This document shows positions 54,685 through 64,000 of a DNA stretch of 64,000 nucleotides, one piece after another. The DNA comes from Undaria pinnatifida (Eukaryota; Sar; Phaeophyceae; Laminariales; Alariaceae). How positions within the stretch are numbered: position 1 is the first letter of the stretch; each line of letters begins with the position of its first letter. The notes under the pieces were generated by a model that did no database searches, had not been told where the DNA came from, and saw only the letters and a list, made by a program, of their open reading frames with translations. The stretch is from contig JABAKD010000007.1 of the NCBI GenBank assembly GCA_012845835.1, positions 11,583,511 to 11,647,510 of the forward strand, read 5' to 3'. Made by a program: the position numbers and the translations under genes.

Positions 54685-55410
54685 ACGCACTGCACGTGCA
54701 CAATGGACACGACAACGCCAGATTGACCATAAACAAAGAGGAAAAAATAGCTGATCTGCTGGCTCTTACGAAGCTCCATTGTTGCAGAAAAAGAAATAAC
54801 AGGTCAGTTATCAATTGCTTGTCGTAGGCTAGGGAGACGTTTTTCGACTCCTATGTCGCGGGGTCTTTGAAGTAACCGCGCTATATACCTTTGTGTGTGA
54901 CCACGGACTCTAGATTATTGACAAGAGTTAATGTGAGAAAACAACAACATACTATTTCCACGGCCGTTGTTTAGGGCTGGAATCCTCTTGAGGGCATTTT
55001 CCCGATTGCATATTTCGACGGAAATGCGTCAGATTCATCTGACTTTTTTTCGCGCCTTCTTTTGATGATGATTCATTGCGTCAAATACTGAACGTATGTT
55101 TGACGGGAACTATTCCAATGATGAGTTGCGTCCTGCATTAATTGTGCATGTCAAAGGTGGTGCATTATGAACCGGCCTTCTTTCCATTACGATTCGATCC
55201 GTCCGGCGACTCGTACTTTTCACGGGCCCGGGATAAGCAGCCCTTGGCATCGTTCACTGGCTTTTGCAATCATCTATTGATTCGTTGCCTGTGGGCATTT
55301 GCTTCGACGGCGGCGCTTAGTCAGCCGCCGGCGAAGTCCCCTTGTATTATGCTTAAATATGTACAGTATACGCAAGGAAAATGTGCGTCCCCTCCCATAG
55401 ATTACAAAAA
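54685..55410 (+). repeat. Large dispersed repeat X, copy 3
   Basis: The most continuous copy: ACGCCAGATTGACCATAAAC, TATCAATTGCTTGTCGTAGG, GGCCGTTGTTTAGGGCTG, ATGATTCATTGCGTC, CACGGGCCCGGGATAAGCAG and TACAGTATACGCAAGG follow in order, matching copy 1. It ends where the S-repeat cluster begins. Confidence 0.7.
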
Positions 55411-56654
55411 AAAAACACACTCCAGCTGTGAGATCGAATATTTTTTCGAAGCTCAAAATATAGACTACCACGTATGTAACAGCGATAATTCGAAGCGTAA
55501 TACAAGTGAGTATTATGTGTCCAAGACGGTAACAAGAACAGTATTTGCATCATTCGACGGTAATATCGTATGAGTTGTTTGCAGGACCACATCTTCTGCA
55601 ACACAAGCAGAACGGATACGGCAGCATGAGATTGACCATAAAAATAGGGGAGAACCAAAAGCTTAGTTTCCTTGGGTACAGGGACATTCTTAGCTTTAAT
55701 TTACTGGGAAACCCATGTGATAGCTCTGGGGACGTTTGGGAAGCATATCCGAACATATTAAAGCCGTTTTCCCAGTGAGCTATAAGAACAAGTAAATGTA
55801 TCACCCGCGCTGGAAAATCATGGTTTCCCTGAGTGGCAATGCATCCCCTGCCCCAGTCATACGGATACGCCTGCAAACGATTAAGAAAACAACGGGTGAT
55901 GGAGATGAATATTATAATACACAACTCCATAAACCATCCATTCACCGACTGAAGAGGAATATCTCTGCTGTGTTCAAGGCCGCGAGTGATAGGTAAGCGG
56001 TGAGCCAAGATTGTTTAATATGGAGATTCCATACAGTGTGCAGGACCAAATCTTGTTGTGACGTGGCATTGTACCCACAATGCAAGGACAGCAGTATGCA
56101 ATTCAAGAGAAGGGGAACAATGCCCGTCGCGATTCCCGGATTGATTGCCGTCGTTAACGTCCAAACGCCATTGACGGCGACGGCGACGGTAGTCGTACAA
56201 GTTTGTCGACCCCGCACTGCCGCATGTTTTTCTTCTCCTGAGAACGAAAATATATAGCCGCTTGACCCGCGTCCGCGAACACCACTCACCGTTGTGTGCT
56301 ATAACATACCCCCCCCGCGCTCCCATTTGTTCAAACCCAGCCCCCCACGCCTTTAAAAACTCCTCCCTCCCCGCACCGGTTATACGACTTGCAGGATGCA
56401 CTAGGTAAACTGATGCATTCCCTTCCACAGCTGTCAGATTTTGCCCCCATCGAAAGCGGGTTTAATAGTGTGTCCGCGCACCGACTGACTCAGACCACGC
56501 TGGTGACCATGATTAGCTACATACACTGCTGTAGTTCCACGGGGAGTCGTCGACGGATAGGACACGCAACCCGTAATACGCGCGATCGGAGTATGACACG
56601 CAGCTGGCAAAGACGAGCTTCGACCAAATCTTCGATCTCACAGCTGGAGTGTAC

Positions 56655-57159
56655 TATATTTATATATAATACGTGTCGCTTCGTAAGAAAATGAAATTAC
56701 GCTGGTATTTCTCGATGATGAGCCACACGCCACAATGGGTGGCTGCCACGACTGATTATGACGTCCTTATTTTACATAGAGGGTGACGTTGTCTATTTCT
56801 ATTGGGCGTCGTCGTCTCGTTTTCCATTGTAGCTTATATAGTATCCGTGTGTGCGGACGGCGGAAATGATCCCTCTATGTGACCAGACGTCGTCGGAGTT
56901 TGTTGTGTACATCCACGCTTGGGACTCTCGGTCGACATTCATTCAACTTCAACAACGTATGAGCAAGATTAACCCCTTTACAACTGGAAACCCGTTTTTA
57001 TGGACAAAAGTACTTGGATTTAGTATAGGGAGGGGTTCGGGGGCTCTAAAGGGGTTAAACGGCACCGAGAAACAAAGTAGGGGTATGTGTATAAAGAACA
57101 TAACCGCTACTGGATACAACACGTTTTTTTCCATCTTAATCTTATCTTTCCATCCTATA
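56655..57159. other. Unassigned sequence inside the S-repeat cluster
   Basis: No gene is visible; a plus frame at 56851-57219 runs into repeat P and lacks motifs. Confidence 0.35.
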
Positions 57160-57260
57160 TATTTTCCTCGTACTACTGCTCTCGCACTCCCTCCCAGTAA
57201 TATCTCAGATCCGGGGTAACGTAGCGGGCCCTTCTCTCTCTCCCTGCTGTACGCTGTATT
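57160..57260 (+). repeat. Dispersed repeat P, copy 2
   Basis: Matches 29962-30060, same orientation (CTCTCGCACTCCCTCCCAGT, then GATCCGGGGTAACGTAGC). Confidence 0.6.
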
Positions 57261-57384
57261 CGACAATTGATTTCTGGTACTACTAGGTCTTTGCCTGGCG
57301 TGAACCTAAGCCCTAGGCTATCTCGATTTTTTTTGGAGTAATATCAACAGTTTAATTTTGTAGTTATTATAGTGTGGCCGATTG

Positions 57385-57460
57385 CGCCGTTAGTAGTGTA
57401 GTGGTTATTTTTGAATACTACTAGCGTTGGTCCTGGAGTTCGATTCCCACGTGGTTAGAT
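57385..57460 (+). mobile_element. tRNA-derived SINE, plus copy
   Basis: A box TAGTGTAGTGG (57394-57404) and B box GAGTTCGATTCC (57436-57447). It shares TTGAATACTACTAGCGTTGG with the minus copy at 30197-30275. The stems do not close into a tRNA; an A-rich tail follows at 57470-57490. Confidence 0.6.
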
Positions 57461-57905
57461 TTTATCTTTATTGAAAAAAATGCAAAATAACAAGGGATCG
57501 ATTTTTGAGAGCGGCTAACGGCTGACAGCGTGGGTAGGTAGAATTCTTCACGAGTCGAAGATGGAAGAAATATGAAGGCACGTACAGTATCGGAAAGGGG
57601 AGGAGGGCCCACTATGTGACCCCGAGTCTTCGTTAGTACTGGGCGGGAGCGCGAGGGTAGTGCGAGGACACCAAGTAGGCTATGAAGAGGAAGAAGTGTC
57701 CAGCTGAACGTACGTGCATGTTGCGATTGTGGACTCCCAGGCCGTATAAATCGTAACCTTTCAGCAGGCCATATCATACTTCCGCTAGTATCAGTCGTTT
57801 TGTATGTGTGATAAAGTTTTTCCGACTGGATACTGGTGCCCACATTATAAAACAATCAATCGATCTAACATACATAGTCTAGTCTATACAAAAAATTAAT
57901 ACAAG
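57461..57905. other. Unassigned sequence
   Basis: A minus-strand frame of 144 codons (57855-57421) is open but has no motif and overlaps the SINE; I do not support it as a gene. Confidence 0.35.
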
Positions 57906-60900
57906 CCAGCTTTGAGATCGAAGATTTGTCAAAACTCATCTTTGCAAGCTAGCTGTGTGATACTCCGATCGCGCGTATTACGGGTTGTGTGTCCTCACTA
58001 AGGATATAGGTCGGTGACTCCCCTTGCAACTACAGTGTAACTATTAGGGTCAACAGGGTAATGTTAGTCAATCTGGGCACGGAAACTACAAAACCCGTTT
58101 CTGAGGGGGACAAAAATCTGACAGCTGTGGAAGGAAATGCATAAGTTTATCAAGTGAATCCTGTATGTCGAATAACCGGTGAGGGGAGGGCGGAGTATTT
58201 TAGGACGTGGGGGCCTGGTTGCAATCCAACGGGAGTGGGGGGGAGGGTGGGGGGAGGGAGGGGGGGCGGGTAGGGCAGCTCAATTATTGCTCCTCGAGGA
58301 AACTATAAATCATTGAAAGGGATAAATCTGACGGTTTTGGAAATAATGCACCGGTTTCAGGGTGCCGGGCGGGGGGGGCAGCTCAATCTGCGCGTGGAAA
58401 CTATACATCTTTTACGGGAATAAATGTGACGGGTTGGGAAAGAATGCACCAGTTTATCATGTATATCCCGTAAGTCGTACAACCAGTGAGTAGAGGGGCG
58501 GTGTGTTCGAGGGGGTGGAGAGGTGTGTGTATGGTGGGGGAGGGGGAGGGTAAGGAATATTAAAAAATGGATAATTATCCCATATGATCAACACTGACCG
58601 GGACTTCTTTTTTATCCGCTGTCACCGCGAAACAAACCCCCCGGCATGAGGTGGGTCACGAGAGCAAGCCCACCCTGAGCATGGGTTTCCCATCACCTCT
58701 CACCGGTTGTACGACTTACAGGGTATACGCGACAAAACGTGATGCATTCCACGGTCGTCCACCCCTCCCCCTCAATAATAGGCCTTTCTTTAGAGTTTCC
58801 GTGCACAGTTTGAATAACAACACGCTGTTGACTCTGGTACAAGCTAGTTCTGTGGGAAGTCGCCGACCTATGTCCTTACTGAGGACATATACCCACCATT
58901 AGCCTCGATCGGAGTAACACATGCATCTTGCAGAGACGAGTTTCAAGGAGATCTCCGATCTCACAGCTAGCTGCTGTGGTATAATAGTAGGAGTGCTTTT
59001 TACACAGTATTTAATAAAAATGTAAATACGTTCCAGCAGTGAGATGGAATATTTTCTCGAAGCTCATCCTTGCAAGCTGTGCGTGAAACTCCGGTCGGGT
59101 GTATAACTGGGTGTGTGTCCTCATTAAAGGTAATGGTCGGCCACCACCTCGTAACTAAAGTGTAGATAATAGGGCCAAGTGGGTAATTATATTACAAAAT
59201 GTCGAAATCCGCCAGACAGAGTAAAAAAACACCTCCACGCCCCGGATATCGCCTCGTTCACCTTTTAGAGCCGTCCATGCCGCTGCTGCAAGTCCCACCA
59301 ACCCCCGTCCCCAACGCCCCCTCCTTCCCCACCACCCGCACCATCGCCTAGACTTAGAACCACGCATAAAGCAAACCCCTACATCTATGTGACCTAAAGC
59401 CCTCCCCCCCCGCCCCCCGCCTCCCCCGCCACACCCTCCCCTCCTCCCCCACAAGGACTTATAGTTTCCAGGCACAAATTGACCTGCCCCACCCCCCCCT
59501 CCCCCCCGTCCCCCCCTCCCGCCCCCCCTTTTGATCAAAATCAGGCCCCACCGTCTTTCACAACTCCGCCCTCCCCTCACCGGATATTCGACTTACAGTA
59601 TTCACTAGATAAACTGATGTATTTCCTTCCACAGCTGTCAGATTTTGTCCGCCTCAGAAACGGGTTTTATAGTTCCCGCGCACAGACTGACTGCCTAACA
59701 TCACCCTGTTGACCCTGAGAGCTACACTGTAGTTGCAAGGGGAGTCGCCGACCTACATCCTTAATGAGTACACACAATCCGTAATACGCGCGATCGGAGT
59801 ATCACACACACAGCTAAATAATAGAATAAATACACTCTAGCTGTGAGATCGAAATTTTTTGTCCAAACTCATATTTGCAAGCTGTGTGTGATACTCCGAT
59901 ATATTTTAATATAAAAAATGTAAATACACTCCAGCTGTGAGGTCGAGGATTTAGTCGAAACTTATCTTTGCCAAAAGCTGTGTGTGATACTCCGATCGAT
60001 TATACAAAAAAGTGAATATTAACACTCCAGCTGTGAGATCGAATATTTTGTCAAAACTCATCTCTGCAAGCTGTGTGTGATTCTCCGATCGCGCGTATTA
60101 CGGGTTGTGTGTCCTCATTAAGGGTATAGGTCGGCGACTCCCCTTGCAACTACGGTGCAGCTATCAGGGTCAACAGGGTGATGTTAGGCAGTCAGTCTGT
60201 GCGCGGAAAGTATAAAACCCGTTGCTGAGGGGGACAAAATCCGACAGCTGTGGAAGGAAATGCATCAGTTTATCAACTGAATCCTGTCTGTCGAAGAACT
60301 GGTGAGTGGAGGGCGGAGTTGTGCAAGACGTGGTGGCCTGGTTGTGATCCAACGGGAGCGAAGGGTGGTGGTGGTGGGAGGGGCGGGGGGGGGGGGGGTG
60401 GGGGGCAGCTCAATTATTGTTCGTTGAAACTATAAATCTTTGAAAAGGATAAATCTGACGGTTTTGGAACGAATGCACCGGTTTATCATGAGGGTTAGGT
60501 TCGGGGGGATGCAGCTCAATCTGTGCGTGGAAGCTATACATTTTTTTAAGATGATAAATGTGATGGTTTTGAAAAGAATGTATGTATATTCTGTAAGTCG
60601 TACAACCAGTGAGTAAAGGGCGGAGTGTTCGAGAGGGTGGGGGTGGGGTGGAGGGGTGGGGGGGTGGAGGGTGGGGGAGGGGGCGACGAGGTGGGGGGGG
60701 TGCGGCGGGGGGGGGGGAAGGCTTTAAGTCCCATTGATGTACGAGTTTGCTATACCTGTGGTGCTAGTTACAGGCGACGGTGCGGGTGGTGGAGAAAGAG
60801 GGGGCGTTGGGGGCGAGGGCGGGTGTTGGAATTGTAGCAGCAGCGGCATGGATGACTCTATAAATATTATGAAGTGATATCCAGTGCGTGCCCGTGTTTA

Positions 60901-61579
60901 TTCCTCTGGCGGATTTCGATGTTAGGCGGGACGTTTCAGCAAGAGAGAACGAGACAAAAAAAATGAAAAAAAAGGGTGGGGGAGAGGAAGGGTTTTCAAG
61001 AGGTTTAGGTAACAAAATATTTTTTCAAACACTGCAGCGGTGAGAGATCAAAGATTTAGTCGAAACTCAGCTTTGCAAGATTGTATATGTGATCAGCTTT
61101 TTCTTTTCCTTCCTGTTGTTTTTTCCGCAAGGCAGCGGTCGTCTTGGTGTTGTTTTGTCCATGTAACAACAACAACAACAGCAGTTATCTTCTTCCTGTT
61201 GTTTTTGCCCGTCCAACATGTACCTGTCTCTATTTTCAGCACGCATCGTAGTGTTCATCTGTCATTTGAGGCATTTCCTTTCCTTCTCGATCTGCTTATA
61301 TACCATTTTTCAGAATACCCGTCGCCGTTATTTTTTGTCCTTCCAATTTTCTCATTTTTTTCCCTTCTTTTCTCTTTTTCGATGGTCTTGTTTTTTGTGT
61401 TGTTGTGTTCACGTACGTACCCGGTACGTTAGCATTTCGCCCGCTTTACCTTGATGATTTCGCGACTTATGGGTTTACTATGCTGACAGGCGTCTGTGAC
61501 CACATCATTTGTTTCTCTATAGAACGAGTCAGCACGGACTCTGGGTGTACTGACACGGTCGGGTATAAAGAACGGCTGA

Positions 61580-61693
61580 AAAACAACAATAACAACAACA
61601 GCAACAACAACAACAACTACAACAACGACAACAACAACGACAACAACAACAACAACAACGACAAGAACAACAACAACAATATCAACAACGACG

Positions 61694-61784
<91 letters not shown>

Positions 61785-61797
61785 AAACAACAACAAC
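61580..61797 (+). repeat. AAC trinucleotide microsatellite
   Basis: About 215 bp of (AAC)n with scattered G, T and C changes in the first half; the second half is almost pure, suggesting growth at that end. It gives poly-Asn on the plus and poly-Val or poly-Cys on the minus strand; no gene context. Confidence 0.97.
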
Positions 61798-62399
61798 TAT
61801 CAACTAACAGCAGTAGTAGTACGTGCCAACGCCTTTGGCAATGCCTGTTAGCGACCAACACGGTGAATAAGCTCTCGTGTAATGACGTCACCGGGGTGAA
61901 ATGGTTAGAAAAACACAAAAATGTGTATCTCTCTGTCTGTTGAGCTCCTCATCGAGTAAGCACAAAACGGTTCGTCGAAAAAAAACGAGTAAAAATGTTT
62001 CAGGACTAGATAGGGCATAGACGCCTGGCCGGGTTGCGCGAACGAAAGCCTCCGAAGTATGTTTTCGGGTGCGATATTGAAGTCCTCATGGTGAAAACCT
62101 AGTTTATTTCCAGGAAATTTCCCTGCACCGGCCGTGAGTCAACCAACAATGCTAATATCATATATTGATTTTTGAAACGCTGACGCCGGCACGGCACTGA
62201 AATACATACGAGTGACTTTACCGAACAACGATCGGCTGCCAGCGCCAGATCACCAACAAGAAGTTGTTATCACGACTTTTATTGCACCAAGACACCGGTG
62301 TCCGTTCGGCACATCGGGTAGGCGGCTGGCAGTTCGACTCGAACCCCAGAGAGGTATTATAAAAAATATATATAATCATAATAAAAAAAAAAGTACGCT
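61798..62399. other. Unassigned sequence
   Basis: No gene or clear repeat. Confidence 0.35.
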
Positions 62400-62720
62400 C
62401 CTCCAGCAGCTGTGATATCGAAGGTTTTGTCGGAACTCATCTTTACAAGCTAGCTGTTGTGTGTAGTTCTCCGATCGCGCATACCGGTATTACAGATCGT
62501 TGTGTGTCCTCATTAAGGATATAGCCCTACGACTCCCCTTGGAACGACAACTGAACCGGGGTCAACAAGGTGGTGTTAGCCAGTCTATGCGCGCAGACCA
62601 TAAAGCTGTGGTGGAAGGAAATACATCAGTTTATAAAGTAGATGTATCCTGATGTAAGTCGTATCACCGGTGAGCAAAGGGCGAACTTTTTAAGGTCGTG
62701 GGGGGCGGGTAAATATGTGT

Positions 62721-63454
62721 ACTTCTATGCCCATTTTTTTGAGCGGGGATTCGGTCCCAGCAGTATTTTTTCGTCTCTGCCGCAGTATCCGATTCTCGGA
62801 GCTGGAATTATCGGTCAAATAGCTTCGTTCGAGCGCCGTCTTCGGGGGGCGGCTTCAACGCGCCTCTTCCTGCCGTATCCGTTCCGCACCTTGACGTGAA
62901 CGCGGATAGACGCAGAGCTAGACATACATGCGAGAAGTGCGCTATATTTTGTATTTTGGCCAGTATTCGCCGGAGCTATTTCTGGATCTTGGCATATGAC
63001 GAAAATATCAAAGGACAGCATTTCCTAGTTGGCATCATTTCCAAGTTGGCATCATTTCCTAGTTGGATCGTAAATTTCTTCCCGACGTCGCTTTTTTCGT
63101 GGCGGCCTCGAAGCACTTGCCCTATTGTAGCTACTACCGTTGCTGTGTGTCGTTGCTTTTCGGCCCGGTGGGTATAGTGCTATGTAACCAACAAAGGATG
63201 TGTAGTGAGTACGATTCTCACCGAGATCATATTTGGTATTCAGGAGCGATCGCGCTGGAGGCAGTACGAACGGTCATTATAGCTTCTATTAATAGAGTTC
63301 TCCTGAGTACTACTAATTGTAGTACGTGGAGAGGGGATAGCTTTCAAAGCTACGACGGGTTGCCTCTGAGACGTTGGCTCAGTCAGAGCATGCCATGCAA
63401 GCTCGATGGGGTCCTCCATTTAATATCGAACACCTCCCTCGACGCCGTCTAATT
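62721..63454. other. Unassigned sequence with a short tandem repeat
   Basis: Around 63020-63066 a 17-bp unit (GGCATCATTTCCTAGTT and variants) occurs about three times. A plus frame at 63063-63452 (129 codons) has no motif. No gene is supported. Confidence 0.4.
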
Positions 63455-63800
63455 ACGTGGGTTTCACCCGTGCCCGGAACTTGTTCAAGTTCTGTAGGAT
63501 ACTCATACCCGTACCCGGAACTTCTGTAAGTTTGCGGCATGCCAATGCCACAAATACCCGGGGTACCGGTAAAGCATTGTCATACCTACCGGGATGTTGT
63601 GTAGGTTTTGTACGCCCGTGCCACAATAACCGAAACTTCTGGAAGTTCTCTAGGAATTTATGTGGGTTCTGTACCACCAGTCCCAAAATACCCGGGGTTT
63701 GAGTTATGTAACAACTCAATAGCCGTACTTGAAACATCTGAAAGTTCCGTAAAACTCCGATAGCCTTGCCCAGAATCCACAAACCAAACATAACATACCC
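63455..63800 (+). repeat. Degenerate minisatellite
   Basis: CCCGTGCCCGGAACTTGTTC, CCCGTACCCGGAACTTCTGT, CGTGCCACAATAACCGAAAC and GCCGTACTTGAAACATCTG begin successive diverged units, each followed by an AAGTTCTGTAGG-like block. The spacing varies from about 40 to 110 bp. It ends before the window border. Confidence 0.65.
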
Positions 63801-64000
63801 CAGGTATATGGGCATTGCACCTTACATGGGCAGGCCACAAGTGTCGCTCAAGACGCGAGGAATATGGCCCAGCAAACAAAACACAACCGACTGAAGATGG
63901 GTCTTCTATAGTATATCCTTGGCGCCATAGAAACACGAGATCGTGGTGACTCGACGACGTGTTCAACAACACTTCTCCTACCTTAATAACAAATCGTGTG
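63801..64000. other. Unassigned window end
   Basis: No feature is seen. Confidence 0.35.

Larger units (their letters stand above)
55411..62720. repeat. S-repeat cluster: direct, inverted and tandem copies
   Basis: A ~350-bp unit starts CACTCCAGCTGTGAGATCGA and passes through ACTCCGATCGCGCGTATTAC, TGTGTCCTCATTAAGG, GACAGCTGTGGAAGGAAATG and AACCGGTGAG to a G-rich end. Plus copies: 55416-55455 (fragment), 57909-58260, 59030-59190, 60023-60400, 61030-61093 (fragment), 62400-62715. Minus copies: 56345-56654, 58690-58990, 59556-59816. Heads at 59833, 59927 and 60023 form a three-unit tandem with 94-96-bp spacing. 58277-58530 and 60405-60640 hold further partial tandem units with G-runs. No coding capacity. 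Alternating orientation makes pairs of copies long foldbacks. Confidence 0.85.

Noticed and set aside
59155..59580. 141-codon Gly-rich minus-strand frame
   Set aside because: It comes from C-runs in the S-repeat cluster; no other support.
61405..61851. Asn-rich 148-codon frame on the plus strand and poly-Val frame on the minus strand
   Set aside because: Both arise from the AAC microsatellite; frames are open on both strands and the flanks show no exon signals.

Overview
The window looks like gene-poor, transposon-rich nuclear DNA of an intron-containing eukaryote. There are no bacterial-type operons, ribosome binding sites or dense ORFs. Instead it holds LTR retrotransposons, foldback and MITE-like elements, tRNA-derived repeats, microsatellites and a few short exons with GT/AG borders. 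Long C or G homopolymers and intron-split, acidic low-complexity proteins would suit a large algal or other protist genome, for example a photosynthetic stramenopile. That placement is inference and I cannot name the organism.

Left part (1-21.2 kb): mostly decayed DNA. It has an A-rich, coding-like island at 4.0-4.8 kb and a candidate three-exon minus-strand gene at 5.24-5.96 kb, one exon of which seems duplicated in decayed form at 7.1 kb. Two MITE copies lie at 6.68 and 8.89 kb; the second has a perfect 10-bp target duplication. A two-exon minus-strand gene (10.0-13.76 kb) has a ~3-kb intron holding a Ty1/copia integrase relic and a foldback element. A long, decayed Ty1/copia element on the minus strand fills 15.1-21.2 kb; its leader contains a strong 95-bp hairpin.

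Middle part (21.2-37 kb): further MITE copies at 22.3 and 26.4 kb, a decayed gene of unknown kind (24.3-25.4 kb), a palindromic 12-bp-period array (27.4-28.2 kb), a tRNA-like SINE (30.2 kb), a terminal exon of a probable host gene (31.1-31.3 kb) and a ~490-500-bp tandem duplication (31.7-32.7 kb).

37.09-47.48 kb: one complete Ty3/gypsy element on the plus strand, 10,388 bp long. It has 421-bp LTRs (8 differences by my count, ~98% identical) and a perfect 5-bp target duplication TGTTG. Gag carries a CCCH zinc finger, followed by protease, RT, RNase H, a DD35E integrase and a C-terminal Tudor-like module. Frameshifts and in-frame stops make this copy probably dead.

Right part (47.5-64 kb): a second palindromic array (50.0-51.0 kb), a 51-55.4 kb field of diverged copies of one >1-kb repeat, a three-exon minus-strand gene (53.55-54.26 kb) with consistent intron phases, and a 55.4-62.7 kb cluster of a ~350-bp repeat present in both orientations and partly in tandem. 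The end has an AAC microsatellite (61.6-61.8 kb) and a degenerate minisatellite (63.46-63.8 kb).

Few genes here work together. The main interactions are insertions: elements nested in an intron and repeats inserted near or in one another. All gene models were made by eye from reading frames, splice-site consensus and phase agreement.
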